Below are positions 44,595 through 55,181 of a DNA stretch of 64,000 bases, piece by piece. The notes under the pieces are model-generated. The model was not told the DNA's origin. It made no database searches and saw only the letters and a list, made by a program, of their open reading frames with translations. Position 1 is the first letter of the stretch. The number at the start of each line of letters is the position of its first letter. This stretch comes from Laccaria trichodermophora (taxonomy: Eukaryota; Basidiomycota; Agaricomycetes; Agaricales; Hydnangiaceae). A program made the translations under genes and the position numbers. The stretch spans positions 4,836,001 through 4,900,000 of the forward strand of contig JACTVC010000001.1 of the NCBI GenBank assembly GCA_018417955.1, given 5' to 3'.

Positions 44595-44967
44595 GGTATG
44601 AGGGTAGGCCTTTCGCTAACCCACTCTAAGCGCGAAGTTAATAAAGGCGGGCGTCTATTGAAACGAGGCATGCAATGAGGCTTGACATTTCCCCACATAT
44701 GCTTCCCTCTCAGGCATCTCATCACTGCGTAGACAACCTTATCACTGCGCACACAGGTCAGCAGATTCAAGAAGCGACGACAGCCTACGTACATAGATAG
44801 TGTGCACGAAACGAAAGCTTGACGTGGCGGTGCATATCAGTTGTTGCAGAGATACCAAGTATGTCGAGCTTGGGCGCTGAGCGAACATGAGCTGTCACAC
44901 AATGGTATGAGCGCGAAAACGAAAAAGAAAAGATAATGCCGATTTCAGTGAGTTCTATATACAAGCC
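44595..44967. other. Intergenic spacer
   Basis: No gene; it is the 3' flank of NDUFS1 and the upstream region of methyltransferase copy 2. Confidence 0.4.
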
Positions 44968-47722
44968 TCATGCAGCAGCAGCTTGTGCTTCTTTACCAAA
45001 CGAGCTAAAGCCATAGTTTTCCCCTCTAACAAATGCCTTCGTACATTGCGCCATCGTCACGGACCTACACGATACACGCGTCAGCTGAGAGATAGACCAA
45101 GAAAAGGACTCTCAACTCACGCTCTTGAAATAGGATCTGTCTGGTAAAAGTTGGAGATGGGTTTTCGGAGAGGAACACCAGAGATCTTGGCATCTTTTGT
45201 TGCAGCGACCAAGGTCTTGAGGCCTGCGAGGGCCACGTCGACAGATGTTGGCTCTGTGACGTCGTACCTCACAAGTGTCGGTGAAATCTCCCACATCCGA
45301 TCGCGAAGCTCGAGAATGCCGTCATAGGGCAAAGGCACACCAATGACCTCAGACAATGCGCTAAAGTCAGATGAGCATCGTGATTTCAAAATAGAACGGA
45401 TTGGAACCCACCGTATGATCTTCCAGTCCTCACGAGCAGCACCAGGGGCAGGCACAGCACCACGGCCGAGTTGTGACCGACCTTCGGTGTTGATCCACGT
45501 TGTCCCCTTCTCAGTGTAGGCTGAGGCAGGGAGACAGACGTCAGCTAGTTGAGCACCCAAGTCACCATGGTGGCCTTGATACACAACAAAGGCGTCTCGA
45601 GGGATGGACTTGGGGTCGACTTCATCGGCATTGAGAAGGTATATGAACTTTGGTTTCGTTGTTGAGGCCTGCTTTGAGGGAACAAAGCCGAGCTCATAGG
45701 CGGCTGGCCGTGAAGCAACCTGGAAACCAATGTTATTACAGACTAGGTTGACACATATCAAGAACTTACCCGTTGAAGGACGCTATAACCATTCCATTCC
45801 GGAGTAACAAGAGTAGCCTTGTTCGCTTCTACAAACTTCGCGAGCTTGTTATACATGGCAGCACCATCCGGGTGCTCGCTCAACGCGCTACCAACAATGA
45901 TGAGGGGCTTCTTCGCAGCCTTGAACTTCTTCGCAAAGTCGCCTTTGCCAGCGACAAAGTCCGACAAAGCTTTGGCGTCCTCTCCAAGGAAGTCATACCC
46001 ATACGTGGTATCAGCCCGTTCTCCAATCAAACCAACCTCCAAACTGGTATGCAACCAGCTCTTGCGGATCCGGGAGTTGAGCACGGCTGCTTCATGTCGA
46101 GGATTTGTGCCAACAAGGAGGATGACGTCGGCCTTCTCGACGCCGGGAATAGTGGAGTTGAAAAGATAATTTGACCGCACATCGACACCGTGAACAGGGG
46201 GAGCAGTGCCGCCGACTTGGTCCAGCCCAAGGTTGTCTGAGCCGAGACGGTTGATAAGGTCTTTCAGGGCGGTTAAAGACTCCGTGTCTGCATGATGTCC
46301 GGCAATAGCTTGAATCTCGTTACCATTCGCACCATTCGCAGCCAGCCCCTGCGCAACGGCAGCCAGTGCATCCTCCCATGTTGCAGCCACAAATCTATCA
46401 CCCTGCTTTATCAGAGGCGTTGTTAGGCGTTGGTACTTCAGCCCATCGTACGCAAACCGCGTCTTGTCGCTGATCCACTCCTCGTTGACGTCGTCGTTTG
46501 TCCGTGGTTGGATGCGCATCACTGCGACACCACGAGAGTCGATTCGGATGTTCGAGCCCACAGCGTCCATCACGTCAATGGACTCTGTGTTTTTGAGCTC
46601 CCAGGGACGAGCATGGTATGCATATGGTTTGCTCGTCAAGGCACCAACGGGGCACAGGTCCACGATGTTCCCTGACAACTCAGAGTCCATCGTCTTCTCC
46701 ACGTACGTGCCGATTTGCATGTCGTTTCCACGTCCCGTAGACCCAAGCTCCTCGACCCCAGCAACTTCATTGGCGAATCGGATGCATCGGGTACATTGGA
46801 TACAGCGGTTCATGGAGGTTTTGACGAGGGGACCGAGATCCTTGTTCTCAACAGCGCGTTTGCCGGTGATTTCGTGGAAGCGGGTGCGGTCAGAGCCGTA
46901 CCGCATAGATTGATCTTGAAGGTCGCATTCCCCACCTTGATCGCAGATGGGGCAGTCCAGGGGGTGGTTTGCGAGGAGGAACTCCATTACGCCTTCGCTG
47001 TGGACAGAGTAAGAACAACGCGCTGAGAGGTTGAGACTGTGACGTACCGAGCTTCGTGAACCAAGGGTGTGTTTGTGAAAACTTTCGATCCAGGCATAGC
47101 TGGCATTGCACTGGCATGTATGTGGGTATCAGGTAACTGACAATGAAAACAAACGCACCATGAGGCGACTGGCTTTGGTGACCTCTCGACTTCGACCAGA
47201 CACATGCTGTGTTTCCCGTTAGAATCAGGTACTGTATTAGCGCCTAGAGTTGCTCACCGACAATTCCCAGCGATGGCGAGCCTTCGTGGAAAGCGTTAGT
47301 TTTCATGACAAGAAATGGTAGTGTTTCGTACCTATCATGATAACAGAACCTGCACCAGAGCATGAGCGAAGTATAGTTCAAAGTTGAAAACGACGAACCG
47401 TGGTATCGTTGCTCCCGCAGCTTCACAAGCTTGAATAAGGGCAGAGCCTGCCATACGCATATCAGGACCATCTCCAAAAAACGAGCGTTGCTAACGTACC
47501 CTGTGGTACAGTCACTTCCTTCCCATCAACCGTCAGAGTAATGTCCGCCCCCCGCGCAGAAGTTGAGGCAAAGCTCCGACGACCTACAAACGGATTACCT
47601 GCATGCCAACGGGCGCACAACGAGAGCCACGTACTGGAATGTGGTGTGTGTGTCGACGTCACAACCTTTCCGAGTAGCCCCGTCGATGTGGGTCGCGACA
47701 CGGTGGAGACGATGCGCAGCAT
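44968..47722 (-). CDS. NDUFS1: NADH-ubiquinone oxidoreductase 75-kDa subunit (complex I, NDUFS1)
   Basis: Ten exons (47722-47500, 47447-47399, 47349-47332, 47281-47258, 47206-47159, 47110-47048, 46997-45770, 45719-45412, 45360-45121, 45064-44968) give 765 residues with all phases correct. The N-terminus is Ser/Arg-rich, a mitochondrial presequence, and [15 protein letters not shown] starts the [2Fe-2S] ferredoxin domain. Ligands C93, C104, C107 and C121 lie in RFCYHD, GNCRMC and the codon split between exons 5 and 6. [18 protein letters not shown] and [16 protein letters not shown] carry the 4Fe-4S ligands, and a molybdopterin-oxidoreductase-like domain follows. It is a core electron-transfer subunit of the matrix arm of complex I. 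Exons 3 and 4 are 18 and 24 bases. Confidence 0.95.
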
Positions 47723-49800
47723 GGTAGTGGGGATGACTGAAAAAAGGTAATAAAGTGGGTGTGTGTGGGCTCAGAGCCCGCAGAACGGCGAGGGAAAAGA
47801 ATAGAGAGGCTGCTCGTCGTTTGGTACAGCGACCAACCACGTCCCTCCAATTTCTCTTTCCCACCCATTTTGGGCGGAGTTTCAAGTTCAAACTCAGATT
47901 ACGTAATAACACGGTTTTGTATATAATTGAGAAGAGGTGAGATTTAACTTTTTGAGAGTATCGTTTTACATGTACTTTTGCAGGTGTTGGATGCAAAGGG
48001 CGAGCAACTGAGTATGGTGGGACTCAATGGACAAAATGAAAATTTTGTTATCCACAACAAAACTTTTTGTATGTGACATAATTATTTTTATTTTCAGAAA
48101 AGAAAACTTACAAAGTCAGAAAACTTTTTCCAATAAAAACTTTTCTGTGAAAACATTTTACCATGTGACTAAAATATTTTGACCATGTGACTGAAATATT
48201 TGTATTCACGTGACTATTGCCACTCCTCAGTCGCACTACGCTGAAAGTGCCGTCAGTGTCATACTTAACAACTCCCTATACACCGTACCCTCTCTGTTCT
48301 GGTCGGTATGGCCCTCTTGCTGGGCGTGAATCTAAAATGTTAACAGGAGCTTGACTATTGAAGTGCCGGCCTTGTCCATGAGTGCAATAGCATGTGGGGT
48401 CAACAGCAGCTGACCCTGTCCATGGTGTCATTGATAACCTCCACACGCACATTCCTGGCACTTGTCCAGTGCTGAGTCCATGGTGGTTGGCATCTGGACA
48501 ATAAACAGACAACAGCCATGTATTCACCATTGCAGGCCTTCTGCTGGATTTCATGAGATGTCAAGAATAAGAAAAGTATTTTTGTGAATGAAATTTTTTG
48601 ATAGAAATCAAAACAGAATCGCGTCAAGAAGTAATTTTTTATGGCAAATCTTTTGAAAATTCTATACAAATGAAAAAGTTTCCTTATAAAAGAAGAAATT
48701 TAATTTTGTCCAATGAGGCCCCTCATAACCGAGCATCCGGTGAAATCCAGGCCATCACATTGGATCTTAACAATATTATTTCTGCCTCCTCTTTCCTTGA
48801 GGCTCTACCATCGCAGCTTGTTCTCCCTTCAATCCATCCCTCTTTGACTTCTTCTATCTCATCCAAACATATCTATGGCCATTTGTGGAGGGATTCCAGG
48901 GAAGGCTTCATTTTCGGGGCCACTTCTTGCAGGCTGAGCATGCTTGCTAAGTAAGTGATACACTGCATGTATTCTGTCTGTAGTTAACCTGATATTGTGA
49001 GAGGTTTGCACAGCTGACAGTTCGGAATAGGAACGTTTGTGCAAGGCCCACCTTACCATATTTTTGTAGTGATAAGGACAATTTGATTTAATCGAGGCGA
49101 CACCGGTTTTTTTTTTTTGAGAAAGACTTGTGTTTGACAGTACAACCAGGTGCTCTAAATGAAGTTGGCTCTGTTGCCGAAGGAATAGACTTGGTCATTC
49201 TGATGTTTAGAAGGATGGAAAGGAATTGGAGATCCGAGAAACAGAAATTACTACATGCCTTGCAGACCCCAAGAGTTTGACTGCCACTATTATACATCTG
49301 AACAGGGTCTACAGTCTAACTACACTGGTACTTGAAAGGATGACACTGTGCACTGTGGATATCTGGATGCATGTTGGATATGCGTCATGATCCAATCATG
49401 ATCAGTTAGTAGGAGCATGACAGCCGACTTGGTAAAGTCATGGGAATTCCCCCAGGGTGGGTGGATGCTCGGTCACTCACCCAGACTGCCCTTTGGTTGG
49501 AATCTGGATGTAAGGGCAGGTGTCAAGAACTTTGGATCTATGGTGTCATTAGACTGCAAAATAGTCAAAGCATACTAACAGGAGTCAAGCCTTCGTAGTG
49601 CCGCACTGAGAGGTGCTGTACCCAACTCCTTGTGTACTGCAAAATTTGAAGTGGACAAGAGGGGAAGACATAGGGATGGGGTACAGAGCCTGGCAGTTGG
49701 GCTTGAAAAGGCATATATATGCAGCTCCCAGACTGTGTTAGTAGGTGTTAATGGCAGGAACAAGGCAGGAATGAAAGCCTTTCTTAACATGTTCAAGTAA
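47723..49800. other. NDUFS1 promoter, then gene-poor DNA with coding relics
   Basis: The first 170 bases are the NDUFS1 promoter, also duplicated at 55.2-56.9 kb. From 47.95 kb the DNA is AT-rich. Plus-strand relics occur near 48710-48954 (ITLDLNNIISASSFLEALPS) and 49120-49280 (LTVQPGALNEVGSVAEGIDL), without starts or a shared frame. The families are unrecognised. Confidence 0.4.
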
Positions 49801-51210
49801 GTACATGTACATGTTCAAGCATACCCATACCACTTGGTCTGTGCACAGATGTCACATGACAACTTTCGCACAATTTCAATTTTCATTGAGCCATCACTCT
49901 TTGCTGAGACACTTCCCAATGCCAATAATGTCGCTTTCCACCCCAGCAACGCGCTTGCCATATAATCACAGCACTGAATCACTCCATACACAAAGAATCT
50001 GCTTAAAGCCTGCCGAAGTTTTGGCAGCTCGAGATATCACCTCTTTAGTATGGGCAGAAGATGCACTCTCTTTCGTTCACTCCGTCTGTACAGGGCTTGG
50101 TGGACTCCAACTCATTGTGGAAGATATGCAGGTACTGAATGCTGTGTGAGAGATCACGAAGGAACTCCCATATCAGAGGGATAAAACCCCACATTAGTCG
50201 TGGATTGAATGGGATATGTATGACCCATGGCCCCCAAGCTGTTATCCATACTCTATCTGTCTAAGTGCAACCACTCATCAAAAAATCATTTGGAAAAGTG
50301 GAAAACCGGCACATATTTTCATCCATCCCCAATCCTTTTTTTCGGTTAACATGAACGACCAAAATCACACACTTGCACTTGATCATTTCTCTCCAAAAAT
50401 ACGGTTTCCTACACTGCCAGCCTTTATAGACTTGCTCACTGTGGTCCTCTTGGACCCCCCATTGTGTTACTATCATTCCTGCTTGGCCTTGTTCATGAGA
50501 AATTATCTGGCTGAGCTGTTGTATTTCCCTTTTCAGGGCAACAATCCCCTCAAGCCCAATGGAGAGCTGTGTAAAAATTATGCATCAGTGGCCAAACTCC
50601 TGCGAGAAGAAAATAGACCCTACTTCGTTAGTTATCTAAAACGTCATGGGCAAGTTGTTTGGGAGCATGAGGTTGAAATTCGACAGGCTATCCTGGAAAA
50701 AATGGGGTGAGTTGGAATTCATTGTGGTTTTGCACATGAAACACTGTAGCTAATGAAAATTAGTCATCCTGCAGTGCTATGCCCTTTTCCAGCTAAAAGT
50801 CGCAATCTGGAGTACAGGTGCTCCCATCCACCTCTTGTCTCTTTTACTGCTCTCTAATTAGTAAAATAGCACGCGAATGTGAAAATTGTTTCCTGACAGG
50901 GGGTAAGACCATTTCTCGATATGAATGGCAAATGGCTAACTATTCTTCAGGCCATATAATTGGTCTCCATTTGGGAAGCCTGACTTATATTGTAATATTC
51001 GAAAGCTTCGCAGACTTTGCCGATGAGGGGGAGAGGTTGATATGGTGTCAATGCTGTAGGGAACTCAAAATTTGTAACAGTCACCGTCCCAACATGAGAA
51101 CCATAGGAACAGAGGGGCTTGCGTCATATCATCATACAGGAAATAGGCTACAAAGATGTCAGATGCTACACAAACAAAATACAATTTACAGCTGGAATAA
51201 GTGAAAGAAA
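49801..51210 (+). pseudogene. Decayed plus-strand gene of an unrecognised agaric family
   Basis: Three open pieces read as protein in the same direction. At 49873-50149: ICLKPAEVLAARDITSLVWA then EDALSFVHSVCTGLGGLQL. At about 50535-50710: NNPLKPNGELCKNYASVAKL then HEVEIRQAILEKMG. At 50818-51204: a part with paired cysteines (WCQCC). The donor-like GTACTG after the first piece suggests lost introns. No complete model can be built. Confidence 0.4.
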
Positions 51211-52052
51211 GTTGAAACCCTTTCTGCCATGACCTTTTTTGAGATGGTTATGGCAAACTCTGGTCGACACTCATTGCATAGTCTTTGTCCAGTGTCTTGG
51301 TTGGTTCCAAAGTCCTTGCCACTGCCTACCCTTGCTCTTTCAGTGCATGCTGTTTTGGCTGTTGATTCCCCTCCCAGTCTTCTTTACATCTTGTCATTAT
51401 TCAGATATGCTGGCCATCTGAGGGGGTCTTGGCCTACTGATTGCGAGTGAAGCGAGCATTCCTTCGCTAAAGCGTTGAAAGCCTGGACAAATAAGTACAA
51501 ATTTTCCAGTTGCAAAGGTTGAAAATTTTGGTGGGGAAGAAGAGTGTTTCACAGATATCTCATCCATTTCCGGAACTCTCTAAATAAAACTTGGCAAGTG
51601 TGTTCGTGAAGGGCACCCTTACACACCTATCACAGAAAAAATGCCACTTGTCTTGTGTATTGCATGTTAAATCAACCCTCAAACTTCAAGTTGGGTGGTG
51701 GCATTTGCAACAATTCTTCTGAAATGGTGTAAGAAAAGCTAAACTGCTTAAACATTTGTATGAAAGTCATTTATACATCTTGGATGTCTTACGACATGTT
51801 TTTTTAGTCATTCCTCCTCTAGCATTCAGTTTTAAAGACTGCACAAAGTCGCATGTCGCAAAGAGGCAAGTGACTTTGGCCACCTTGACCCATGCCACTG
51901 TCATGGAAAATATTGTGGTCACTGTCATATTATTCGAAGGTCAAACCTGAGCAGAACAAATTAGTTGTGTGAAGTTAGCCTAACCCCTGCAAAACTCGTG
52001 GATCCATTTTAAGCTACCTTTCTAGACATGAACCTTTTGTGATGACCGTGAC
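51211..52052. other. Stretch without a supported gene
   Basis: AT-rich DNA with short frames only, ending at the hAT-type element. Confidence 0.3.
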
Positions 52053-52554
52053 CAAGGGGGCCCTGGGATGTCGACCCATGACCCGAGGTAGGTGGGGGGG
52101 GGACCTCCAGCAGGCCTTAAAAAAATTTAGTATATAGGCTTCAAAAATCTATATTTGGGGCCCTGTAGCAACGCTAGATGCATCAGCGGCACCTCCAATG
52201 CAGTTGAACGGTTAATAACTTACAATAGAAGTAAGTGTGTTAGGGAAACCAAAATTCTGTCATCCCTCCCACCTTTCTTGCTCAGCTCAGACTTGCATGG
52301 CAAAAACAAATGTGAAAAAAAGCTGCACAAGGGGATGAATTTTTGTACCAGAAAAGGGTGCAATGAATTATTCTAAGGTTCATGGCCCACCATGAGTGCA
52401 GCCAGAAATTTCTTCAAAAGAGCGGTGGGAAAAACATACCCTTTTTGGATGAAAACATACCTTACTTAGAAGGAGCGATGGGGGGGGGACGTCACGGAAG
52501 GCTTATAAAAAAAAATCTACCCCATGTCATTTCTGAAATCCCTGGGCCCTCTTG
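52053..52554. mobile_element. Non-autonomous hAT-type element (502 bp)
   Basis: It starts CAAGGGGGCCCTGGGAT and ends with the near inverse (ATCCCTGGGCCCTCTTG). The flanking 8-bp duplication is ACCGTGAC (52045-52052) and ACCATGAC (52555-52562), differing by one CpG to CpA change. Inside are GTGGGGGGGG and CTTAAAAAAATTTAGTAT, shared with the element at 4317. Confidence 0.78.
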
Positions 52555-52765
52555 ACCATGACAGACATCTTGTGTGTTTCAAGATATAGACAATGATGCA
52601 GACATACAGATGATAAAATGGAAACAAAGATCTAAGCGTATGGACATTGTGTACGAGTTGGAGGAGAAACTGAACAGAGGCAAACCAGATGGAGACGTGA
52701 GGCAGGTGGGTGGGTGGATCAATGAACTCAAAACCTTCAAATCAATGCCAAAGACCAAGGTCTCA

Positions 52766-53401
52766 TCACACATTCCTTACCAGTGCTGACTTGCCTTTGA
52801 CCGCAAGGGCCTGTAATACTTTCTTGACGTCTTCGTCTGAGTAAAGTGTTTTAAGTTCATCGGGCATGGCTTTTTCGCACTCGACAAGGTACTTGATGTT
52901 GACAATGATGTCGAGAAGGTCATACTCCATTTTGTGGGTGTGTGTGGCGTTGCGGTGTGCCAGCGTACGAATTTTGTCTGCCAACAATGCATGTTCGTTC
53001 AAAAACTTAAATCCCTCTTTTTTGATGCTGTACTTCTCCAGAAGTGGGATGATTTCTGATCTACAGGAGGATACGTCACAATTGATTTGGAGTCCAAACT
53101 CATCCTTGAAGCGGTATTTTGCCATCACTGGATCCTTTGATCTGGTGATATCCAAGAAACTTGGGTATCTAAGATTGCGGTCTAAACCTTTCAGAGAAGT
53201 GACATCAACATCAAGATCCTGGTAGGCATGTATTAGATTCGGCCAAATAATGATTATATTGGCTTGTACCTGTGTAAATCGGTGCTGGTGCCTCAGTACA
53301 GCTGCCGCGCCACCAATGATGATGGCTGTTTCGCTTTGTCGCTTTGCTGCATAAGTGATTGCCTGTGTGGCCGATATAGTCTCTTGGCGAATGGGGTACA
53401 T
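52766..53401 (-). CDS. Small putative nucleotidyltransferase-fold protein
   Basis: Two exons (53401-53270, 53218-52766) give 194 residues; the 51-base intron is in frame, so its retention would also be open. The N-terminal half has TAIIIGGAAAVLRHQHRFTQ followed after splicing by DLDVDV, matching the GG..A......R.T.DLD pattern of minimal nucleotidyltransferases (AbiEii-like and related). The remainder is alpha-helical and unassigned. The final codons precede a GTAAGG donor-like site, so a further exon may exist. A direct substrate cannot be inferred. It sits among mobile-element remnants. Confidence 0.5.
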   Translation of the reverse strand: MYPIRQETISATQAITYAAKRQSETAIIIGGAAAVLRHQHRFTQVQANIIIIWPNLIHAYQDLDVDVTSLKGLDRNLRYPSFLDITRSKDPVMAKYRFKDEFGLQINCDVSSCRSEIIPLLEKYSIKKEGFKFLNEHALLADKIRTLAHRNATHTHKMEYDLLDIIVNIKYLVECEKAMPDELKTLYSDEDVKKVLQALAVKGKSALVRNV

Positions 53402-53464
53402 TTCAGTTCAGTCGAGGTGGTGTGTAAATTTTGGGTGAGCTCACAAGAGAGCCTGAATCTCGGC

Positions 53465-53805
53465 GACAAGGCAAGCTTTAATAAAGGCCAACCAGATAGA
53501 GGACTGATGAGTGGTGGAAACAAGTGGGGAGGGAAAGCGGCCCAGGTGTGGAAGAGATGAAGAGATGGAGAGCCTCAGGGAATTTTTGTGGAGGCTGACA
53601 GAGGTGTGGATTATCTGAGGTCTGGGAATTTTGGAGACAAGGCAAGCTATAATAAAGGCCAACCAAATAGAGGCCTGATGAGTGGTGGAAACAAGCAGGA
53701 AGAGAAAGCAGCCCAGGTGTGAAAGAGATGAAGAGATTGAGAGCCTCAGGGAAAAATTCTGGAGGCTGACAGAGGTGTGAATTATCTGAGGTCTGGAGAG
53801 GCTGA
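53465..53805. repeat. Two-copy tandem repeat, period 171 bp
   Basis: GACAAGGCAAGC...GGTCTGG occurs at 53465-53635 and again at 53636-53805 with about 90 percent identity (by eye). Long antisense frames over it arise from the repeat and are not genes. Confidence 0.75.
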
Positions 53806-55181
53806 CAAGACTGAGACTGAGAGACAGTGACAAGGAACGTGAAGGCAAGTTTTGTGATGAGGTTGATATGGAAGGAGTAAAAAGAAGACACAAAGTAGAG
53901 ACCTAGAGAGGCAATGAGATGGAGACCCGAAGCAAGAGTGGTGTTCAAAGGGTGTGACTGAAGTCTGAGGGTGAGGAGTGCTTGGTAGCCTGAGGCGAGA
54001 GATTTTTGGGGGATGTAAAATGGGAGTGGTGAGGTAGTTCAAGATAAGACGTGCACGACATGTTGGCTGTAATTCACAATCATATAAAGGGAAATTTGGG
54101 AGGCTGACACCCAAATTACTGTTAGAGGTAAAATAGAACCGCCTCCAACCATCTTTGCTTCCCTCTTGAAGCTGCGGTCTCTGTTACAAGAGTATCTCAG
54201 TAAATATGAGAGTCTGCTTTGAAAGTTATCGGTCGAAAATTCAAATAACAGATACTCCTGCATTCATATTATTGTGAACAAAGGTACGACTTCACATAAT
54301 ATCGAAGTCTGTCTAGGAGAGACTAACTCCTGCAGCTATTTTAACATTACAGCTCTCAGTCGGGAAAGTAGTCGTGTTTTTACAAATACATACAACATTC
54401 CAGCCAACATATACTATATGAATACAATTCTAACCAAGAAACAAAGCAAGCAAAAAACAAGGGTAAAAAAGTGAAACTATAACAACAGTATATATAAGCA
54501 TCAACTCGCCACTGAAGAGGCTAGATAAAAATTCACAAACCACGTCCGATCTCACTCCTCCAACCCAGCCTGTATATCACTCAACACAATCCCAGCCTTG
54601 ATTAACATACTCTGCACACCAACTCCCTATCCAACTTTTCTCTGCCCTCCCCGCTTCCGTGCTCCCTCTCTCCACTTAACTCCATATCTGCTCCCCTCTC
54701 CCTGTTCCTCTTTCCCACTCACGAGCTCCTGACCTTGGGAAGTAGTTCGCGACAGTGAAGGCCATCACACAATGCAGCTGAAGGAGGTGGTAACGCAGTC
54801 ACAAACGAAGGCAGTGGTAACAAAGTTGCAGACGTTGAAGAACGTGGCAATGTAGCCACAGACGACGGAGGAGGCACAGGAAATGCAGATAAACTCAAAT
54901 TAAGAAAAGTCGACAGTTGTCCAATAGTCAACGGAGAGTAGTCCCCTTCCCTTCACATCAAATAACCAGTGAGAGGCAGCAGGATGGATGGCAGATCATC
55001 GAATTCAAAGTTTGTCAACATGAGGAGAGTGTGAGCGCATGTTGTCCTTATCACCATCATTATTGTATACCATAGTAAGGGGGGCCCTGAGCCTAGTGCG
55101 AACCAGTGGACCTTGCTAACGTGACGAGCCCATAGACACATCGCCTTGGTGGTGGTGGTTCAGCAGTAAACTTGAAGGAAT
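53806..55181. other. Stretch without a supported gene
   Basis: It holds GAGA-rich DNA, AT-rich DNA and a small 15-18 base near-repeat at 54770-54880 (GGTAACGCAGTCACAAACGA-like). Nothing coding is convincing. Confidence 0.3.

Noticed and set aside
46464..46913. 149-residue plus-strand frame inside NDUFS1
   Set aside because: It is antisense to conserved iron-sulfur coding sequence.
53441..53948. 150- and 156-residue minus-strand frames
   Set aside because: They read through both copies of a 171-bp tandem repeat and give low-complexity Leu/Ser sequence.
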